A DNA stretch of 10,677 nt from Bacteroidia bacterium (GTDB taxonomy: Bacteria > Bacteroidota > Bacteroidia > Bacteroidales > Prolixibacteraceae): positions 1 to 10,677 of the forward strand of contig JANYJT010000279.1 of assembly GCA_025358395.1 (NCBI GenBank). The letters run 5' to 3'. How positions within the stretch are numbered: position 1 is the first letter of the stretch; each line of letters begins with the position of its first letter. Positions 6,862 to 10,677 of the stretch are shown piece by piece. Both the position numbers and the translations under genes were made by a program. Below the pieces are notes generated by a model. That model was not told the DNA's origin, ran no database searches, and saw only the letters and a list, made by a program, of their open reading frames with translations.

Positions 6862-9731
6862 TTTAATCGGCTAACTCTTTTTTTTCGCTTGAAATACCAT
6901 TTCTCCAAAACGATTGCTAAAAATACAAAAATTATCAAGCTAACAAAATAACCAATTTTTGTTTTGAAAAGCGGGGTCTGTTTTCCAATTGACACATATC
7001 CGAGCCAGAAATGAGGATGAGCTTTCAATGGATCTGCGCCGGAAATATAAGAAATCTTGGCTTTTCTCAAGGATTCATCCTTCGGAAAACCATTTTTAAT
7101 GTTTCTGTAAAACTCAATCATCACTGACTTACTTGAAATATCCTCCACATTCCACAATGTCATAATAATGCTGGGGCATCCTGCATACAGGAATCCACGG
7201 GCAAGGCTCATGACACCTTCACCTTTTTGAAGTTTCCCCGATCCGGTGTTGCATCCACTTAATACTACCATATCTGATTTTAGCTTCAAATTGTATATCT
7301 CATAAGTATTTAACGCACGTTCGTCCTTCCCGGTTGGGTCGGCCGAGAACACCATTTTCGAATAGAGTGGCATTGAGTCATTCAGGATGGTGTGCATGGC
7401 CATATGAAGAATGTCGTATTTTTCATAATTTTGAAGAAAGTTTTGTTTGGTAGCCTGTCCTTTCAGATATTGTTCGCCGGAAATCAACCCTGTGATTCCT
7501 GTTACCTCTGCCTCTGCTCCAGGCAAAGGAAGGAAATGTTCTACTGATGATTTATTTGTAGACGGTTCATCAGTATAGTCCGGTGCAAAAGCTCCTACTC
7601 TGTTGCCGTATTTGAAATTATTCTGAAAATAATAATAGAGAAGAGTGGCGGAATAAGTGTACGAAATGGCGTGATGGTAAACAAGGTAATCGAGATTTCT
7701 GAAATCCATTTTGCTGGTATCCGCAGCGGTTGAAAGAAAAGCGTCAAAAGGAAGATACGCAAGTTTCTCATCGGGAACAATGACCAGTCGATAATCTTGA
7801 ATGGAAGGAATAACCGGCTCGATGAGCAGTTTATAAAGTTCAGTGGCATTTTTTGTATAGTCAATAAAGTCCTTCTTTCTGGTTTGTAGTACATTGCCAT
7901 TACTTATGAATTTCAAGAATTGATTGATACTTGCATCAAATTCCGCCTTGAGTGGTTTGCGAATGATTTTAAATGACTGATTTGTAATGACAAATGTATA
8001 CAACTCACCTTCGCTGCTTTTTACTCCCTCATGGATGAAATATTCAATAAAAGCCTCTCTTCGTTCCAGCGACTCCTGTATCTTCTGAACAGAGACAACC
8101 GGATCCGCGTACTTGTATTGATAATAATGCGGATATTCTTTTTCAACAAGGCTAATCATCTGCTGATAACTCTGAGAAAGTGAAAACACTTTATCTTTCC
8201 ACTGATTAATTTTTTCTTGGTCAGGGGTAGCCGCACTCTTCTCATTGAAAATGAAATTTTCATAAGCGGCAATCTCTCCTTTTAGATTGGTTTCCTTTTG
8301 CAGCAAGGAATCAGGAAGCCCTGATATTTTCTTTGCCATTACTTCTCTTAACATTGTTTGAAAGTCTGCGGATCTGCTTCGTTCAGATATTTCAAACCCT
8401 TTTTCAAAGTATTTTCGGTCATCTGTTGTTTCATACAATCTTACTGCAACTTTTATGGCTTCAGCATAAACTGGATGCTCGTTTTCAGAAAGGAACAACC
8501 TGCTTTCCTGATTTTGGAAACCGCTTCTTATCAAATGAATCGTTTTAATGGAGAGATCGTAACAGTCTAATGCAAATTTTAATTGCTCTATGCTTGCTTC
8601 TTTGTTTCCAAGTTTTTCTTCAATTTGTGAAATTGAATAGAATGCTTCTGCCTTATTGTTCACAATGTCTAAAAACCTGGTTTTATCAATAACATTTTCC
8701 GGGATAGGATTCGTGTTGTTGGCTTCAGAATTAAATCCGGGGGTGATGGCAATGATCGCTTTTTGAAAATATTCCAATGAGATTTTCAGGTTTTTTTTGC
8801 GTTGCGACAGGAATATGTCCAAATTGCTCTCACTCTCTTTCTTCCTAAGAAAATTTAATCCAATGTCCTTTAAACATGAAGAATAAGAAACTCCTTGCTT
8901 ACCCATGCTTTTTTCTATGAGTACTTTTGCAGATTGGTAATTGGCAATGGAATGGTCAAAGTCTTCCATTTCAAGGTACACCATACCTAGATTCATGTAA
9001 ATCAATCCTTTGTCGGCAAAATTTACTCCGAGATCTTTCTCTCCAACCTTTATGGCCTTATTAAACAATAATATACTTTCAGGATATTGTTTCTTTTGGA
9101 AGCATATTAATCCACTGGAAGTCCATTTTTTGAAATTTAGAGGGCTTCTCCTATTTATTTCAAATGACCTATTGTTGAATTTTTCGGCTTCAGGAATATT
9201 TTTATTATCCAGATAGAACAAGGTTAGGTTCATCAGTAATATCTCATAAACTTCCTGATCAGCTAATTCAAGCTTCCTGAAAATTCTGTCTGCATTTTCA
9301 TAAAAGGATCTCGCCTTTTCAATGTCACCTTTTGCATTGTAACAGATTCCCAGGTTTTGATAGACTATTGCCAATCGTTGTAACTCTGTATTTCCCAAAC
9401 CAAGATAAATTGAAAGAGCCTTTTCGTAAAGTGTTATCGCATCATCATATACTCCTAATTGACTTTTAATTGTTCCCATGTTTCTAAGAACATTGGCAGT
9501 TAAGACTGATTTTTCACCATATTTTTCTTTTCTTATTTGAAAGATCATTTCGTAAAGATTCATTGCAGAATCATAAGAACCCTTTTTATAAGCCTCGAAA
9601 GCCAGATTTTGAATCTCCTTTTCTTTGTCTTGAGTACTTTGTTGCGCAAACAATAATGAAGTTGAAACCATAAAAAAAATGATGATTCCAATCTTCCAGC
9701 AAAAGTTTTCAATTAAGGGAATAGACTTCAT
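6858..9731 (-). CDS. Exported, membrane-anchored TPR-CHAT protein (caspase/separase-fold peptidase)
   Basis: A 957-residue protein starting at ATG 9731; the frame continues five codons further to a TTG at 9746, but the ATG gives a clean signal peptide (KIGIIIFFMVSTSLLFA, 13-29, cleavage before QQS). At least six TPR-like helical pairs follow: about 44-64, 81-109, 121-151, 166-192, 206-229, 244-272, and another near 363-391. A helical linker (about 400-560) leads to a C-terminal CHAT domain (about 690-916). The CHAT signatures are intact: LPLPGAEAEV (734-743), HMAMH with probable catalytic His780, VVLSGCNTG with probable nucleophile Cys827, GEGVMSLARGFLYAG, LWNVED (859-864) and HPHFWLGYVSIG (905-916). 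A final hydrophobic helix (about 924-943) and a basic tail (KRKKR) would anchor it in the inner membrane with TPR and CHAT parts in the periplasm. CHAT domains are cysteine peptidases in several known systems; the substrate here is unknown. It is followed by, and overlaps, the ECF sigma gene. Confidence 0.9.
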   Translation of the reverse strand: MKSIPLIENFCWKIGIIIFFMVSTSLLFAQQSTQDKEKEIQNLAFEAYKKGSYDSAMNLYEMIFQIRKEKYGEKSVLTANVLRNMGTIKSQLGVYDDAITLYEKALSIYLGLGNTELQRLAIVYQNLGICYNAKGDIEKARSFYENADRIFRKLELADQEVYEILLMNLTLFYLDNKNIPEAEKFNNRSFEINRRSPLNFKKWTSSGLICFQKKQYPESILLFNKAIKVGEKDLGVNFADKGLIYMNLGMVYLEMEDFDHSIANYQSAKVLIEKSMGKQGVSYSSCLKDIGLNFLRKKESESNLDIFLSQRKKNLKISLEYFQKAIIAITPGFNSEANNTNPIPENVIDKTRFLDIVNNKAEAFYSISQIEEKLGNKEASIEQLKFALDCYDLSIKTIHLIRSGFQNQESRLFLSENEHPVYAEAIKVAVRLYETTDDRKYFEKGFEISERSRSADFQTMLREVMAKKISGLPDSLLQKETNLKGEIAAYENFIFNEKSAATPDQEKINQWKDKVFSLSQSYQQMISLVEKEYPHYYQYKYADPVVSVQKIQESLERREAFIEYFIHEGVKSSEGELYTFVITNQSFKIIRKPLKAEFDASINQFLKFISNGNVLQTRKKDFIDYTKNATELYKLLIEPVIPSIQDYRLVIVPDEKLAYLPFDAFLSTAADTSKMDFRNLDYLVYHHAISYTYSATLLYYYFQNNFKYGNRVGAFAPDYTDEPSTNKSSVEHFLPLPGAEAEVTGITGLISGEQYLKGQATKQNFLQNYEKYDILHMAMHTILNDSMPLYSKMVFSADPTGKDERALNTYEIYNLKLKSDMVVLSGCNTGSGKLQKGEGVMSLARGFLYAGCPSIIMTLWNVEDISSKSVMIEFYRNIKNGFPKDESLRKAKISYISGADPLKAHPHFWLGYVSIGKQTPLFKTKIGYFVSLIIFVFLAIVLEKWYFKRKKRVSRLK

Positions 9732-9840
9732 AAGGGAATATTGCAATTATAGTCCTGAAAATTAAATTAAATAACGATTGCCAGTAATAAAAAATATATT
9801 TTTTAAATCGCATATAATCAACATCATATGTAAGAATCAA

Positions 9841-9859
9841 TTTTTTTTATTTTTTTTTT
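9841..9859. repeat. Poly-T tracts in the divergent intergenic region
   Basis: Eight T residues (9841-9848), one A, then ten T residues (9850-9859), ending in TTTG at 9857-9860. Tracts of this length can slip during replication. They may also act as an intrinsically bent, AT-rich element upstream of the micropeptide gene. Their position, about 90-105 bp ahead of that gene's start and about 110-130 bp ahead of the CHAT gene's start, puts them where promoter strength for either gene could be affected. Confidence 0.7.
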
Positions 9860-9886
9860 GTTAAACAGGGGTAACCTTTATCGCGT
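9857..9886 (+). promoter_or_regulatory. Weak candidate promoter for the micropeptide gene
   Basis: TTTG at 9857-9860 fits a Bacteroidota -33 box. Eighteen bases later TATCGCGT (9879-9886) keeps only the TA of the TAnnTTTG -7 consensus. The match is partial and could be chance. It could also be recognised by an alternative sigma factor such as the ECF encoded nearby, but nothing in the sequence proves it. No exact TAnnTTTG occurs on either strand between the CHAT gene start and the micropeptide start. Confidence 0.25.
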
Positions 9887-9947
9887 TCATGGTATTAAAA
9901 GTTGCAAGGAACAATAAAGATTCATTAACTTATTAAAACATTTTACC

Positions 9948-10052
9948 ATGAAAAATTTTAATTTCACAACAGTTGTAGTACTTTCAGTCGAAGAATTAGC
10001 ATCAGTAAAAGGCGGTTATGGTATTCCTACCCCAATTATTATCAACGATTAG
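9948..10052 (+). CDS. Double-glycine leader micropeptide, putative RiPP/bacteriocin-like precursor
   Basis: A 34-codon gene starting at ATG and ending at TAG. The first 23 residues form a leader ending LSVEELASVKGG (12-23), the pattern (L-S-x-E-E-L-x-x-V-x-G-G) of double-glycine leaders cleaved by C39-peptidase ABC transporters. Bacteroidota natural-product precursors of this kind are short and have a similar MK-N-F start. The predicted core is eleven residues, YGIPTPIIIND: aromatic, two prolines, three consecutive isoleucines, one threonine, ending Asn-Asp, with no cysteine. The absence of Cys rules out lanthionine rings in this core; the Thr, Asn and Asp side chains could in principle be modified. 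No modification enzyme or C39 transporter lies in the window, though the plus-strand region continues beyond it. There is no clear ribosome binding site, as is usual in this phylum. It diverges from the CHAT-sigma operon. Assignment rests on the leader motif alone. Confidence 0.7.
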   Translation: MKNFNFTTVVVLSVEELASVKGGYGIPTPIIIND

Positions 10053-10087
10053 TTCCCAAAGATTTTAGTTATTTATTTTTCGGTCTG

Positions 10088-10103
10088 GCAAAATTATTTT
10101 TGC
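10088..10103. repeat. Inverted repeat overlapping a -7-like element
   Basis: GCAAAA (10088-10093) and TTTTGC (10098-10103) form a perfect 6-bp inverted repeat around TTAT, 35 bp after the micropeptide stop. It is GC-poor and not followed by a clean T-run, so it is a poor terminator. TATTTTTG (10095-10102) inside it matches TAnnTTTG exactly and could be the -7 element of a promoter for the gene at 10194, but no -33 box is visible. Confidence 0.3.
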
Positions 10104-10122
10104 TTATTGTATCGATATATCG

Positions 10123-10148
10123 CAATGATGCTACATGATAGCATATTG
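10123..10148. repeat. Bulged hairpin in the spacer between micropeptide and downstream gene
   Basis: ATGCTA (10128-10133) pairs with TAGCAT (10139-10144) around CATGA, and the stem is extended by CAAT (10123-10126) with ATTG (10145-10148) past one bulged G. It is not followed by a T-run. It might stabilise the 3' end of the micropeptide mRNA or attenuate read-through into the next gene, allowing much more peptide than downstream product. This role is inferred. Confidence 0.35.
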
Positions 10149-10193
10149 ATGTGTCCTATGGATATATAAAGAATTTGTTAATAGTTTAAACCA

Positions 10194-10677
10194 ATGGTTT
10201 CTAATAATCAGGAAGCAATCAGTGGAGGGTTTCTAGAAGGCCACACAAGAGGTGTGCGATCAGTAAAGTTTTCAGCAGTACTGATTGACAAACAAACGCT
10301 AGCTGAGGATATTTCGCTTTATATTGAGATAGAAGAAGCCCTGAATGAGAAGGAAATCATATCATTAAGAAGTCAGTTAATAACCATGAATAAAGAACCC
10401 GGAATTACTTCTGAAAACAAAAGCCCAATTGACACTGACACCTATTTTGGCTTAGCGGAAGAGTTATTCAATCCTGTCAATCTGAATTTGGATAGTGAGA
10501 GCGAGGAAGTAGGAAATTATCTTCAAAAACTTCACCTCAAAAATCACTCCGTTATTTCCAAAGAAGTTATTCATGATCTGTTTACAGATGAGTCCGCTAT
10601 ACTTGAACTGGATCAACAAATGATGTCACTTGAAGATGAACACCTTTTTGAAGAAATTAGAAATGCTGCCAATGAAA
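10194..10677 (+). CDS. Unrecognised acidic protein, partial (runs off the right edge)
   Basis: An open frame of 161 codons from ATG 10194 to the window end without a stop; an in-frame TAG at 10182 bounds it upstream. I do not recognise the family. The N-terminus has the motif NQEAISGGFLEG (5-16), which resembles a double-glycine processing site but with only 12 residues before it. The rest seen here is hydrophilic, rich in Glu, Asp, Asn and Ser, predicted largely helical, and has no cysteine, signal peptide or membrane segment. Acidic runs include DSESEEV (about 99-105) and SLEDEHLFEEI (about 144-154). It follows the micropeptide on the same strand after 141 bp and may be co-transcribed. Candidates are a peptide-associated accessory protein, a leader-binding or maturation protein with domains beyond the edge, or a larger precursor; none can be chosen from this fragment. 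Confidence 0.72.
   Translation, partial: MVSNNQEAISGGFLEGHTRGVRSVKFSAVLIDKQTLAEDISLYIEIEEALNEKEIISLRSQLITMNKEPGITSENKSPIDTDTYFGLAEELFNPVNLNLDSESEEVGNYLQKLHLKNHSVISKEVIHDLFTDESAILELDQQMMSLEDEHLFEEIRNAANE

Noticed and set aside
6858..9731. Type III-E CRISPR (craspase) TPR-CHAT component
   Set aside because: The protein has a signal peptide and a membrane anchor, and there is no CRISPR array or Cas7-11-like gene in the window. Only the domain type is shared.
9732..9746. Five-codon N-terminal extension of the TPR-CHAT protein from a TTG at 9746
   Set aside because: The codon is TTG, whereas the ATG at 9731 gives a standard MK-start signal peptide; I took the ATG.
10125..10169. Fourteen-codon ORF (ATGATG to TAA) in the spacer after the micropeptide
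   Set aside because: No leader motif, no spacing or signal support, and it overlaps the hairpin; likely chance.
10245..10280. WD40-like phrase GHTRGVRSVKFS in the partial right-edge protein
   Set aside because: Only the GHT...V.SV.FS fragment fits; no WD dipeptide or second repeat follows in 161 residues, so it is probably chance.

Overview
The window looks like chromosomal DNA from a member of the Bacteroidota (Cytophagia, Chitinophagia or Sphingobacteriia-like; genus not determinable by eye). The reasons are moderately AT-rich coding DNA, almost no Shine-Dalgarno sequences in front of genes, an exact Bacteroidota-type -7 element (TAnnTTTG) ahead of one gene, and a gene set typical of the phylum: a PnuC plus NadR-kinase pair, an EpsC-type serine acetyltransferase, a TPR-CHAT protein encoded with an ECF sigma factor, and a double-glycine-leader micropeptide.

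Left part, plus strand (1-6278). A nitronate monooxygenase-like flavin oxidoreductase (4-1095) is closed by a strong intrinsic terminator (1116-1155). A promoter element at 1208-1215 then precedes a tightly packed run of five genes: a secreted S41/CtpA-type PDZ peptidase, the PnuC transporter, a nicotinamide-riboside kinase overlapping pnuC by ATGA, a serine O-acetyltransferase, and a THUMP-domain rRNA methyltransferase. These are housekeeping functions: envelope proteolysis, NAD precursor salvage, cysteine synthesis and ribosome modification. The THUMP methyltransferase probably starts at GTG 5088, not at TTG 5013.

Middle, minus strand (9731-6289). A two-gene operon encodes a 957-residue protein with a signal peptide, TPR repeats, a CHAT (caspase/separase-fold) protease domain with an intact His/Cys dyad, and a C-terminal membrane anchor. 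An ECF sigma factor follows, overlapping it by ATGA. No anti-sigma gene is present. The sigma gene ends 10 bp from the convergent methyltransferase gene.

Right part, plus strand (9948-10677). Diverging from the CHAT operon across an AT-rich, poly-T-containing intergenic region is a 34-codon micro-gene with a leader ending LSVEELASVKGG and an 11-residue core. This is the architecture of a double-glycine bacteriocin/RiPP precursor. A 141-bp spacer with inverted repeats separates it from an unrecognised acidic protein that runs off the window and itself begins with an EAISGG motif. The micro-gene, the unknown ORF and the divergent CHAT-sigma operon are the part most likely to hold something undescribed. 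Their functional link is inferred from proximity only.
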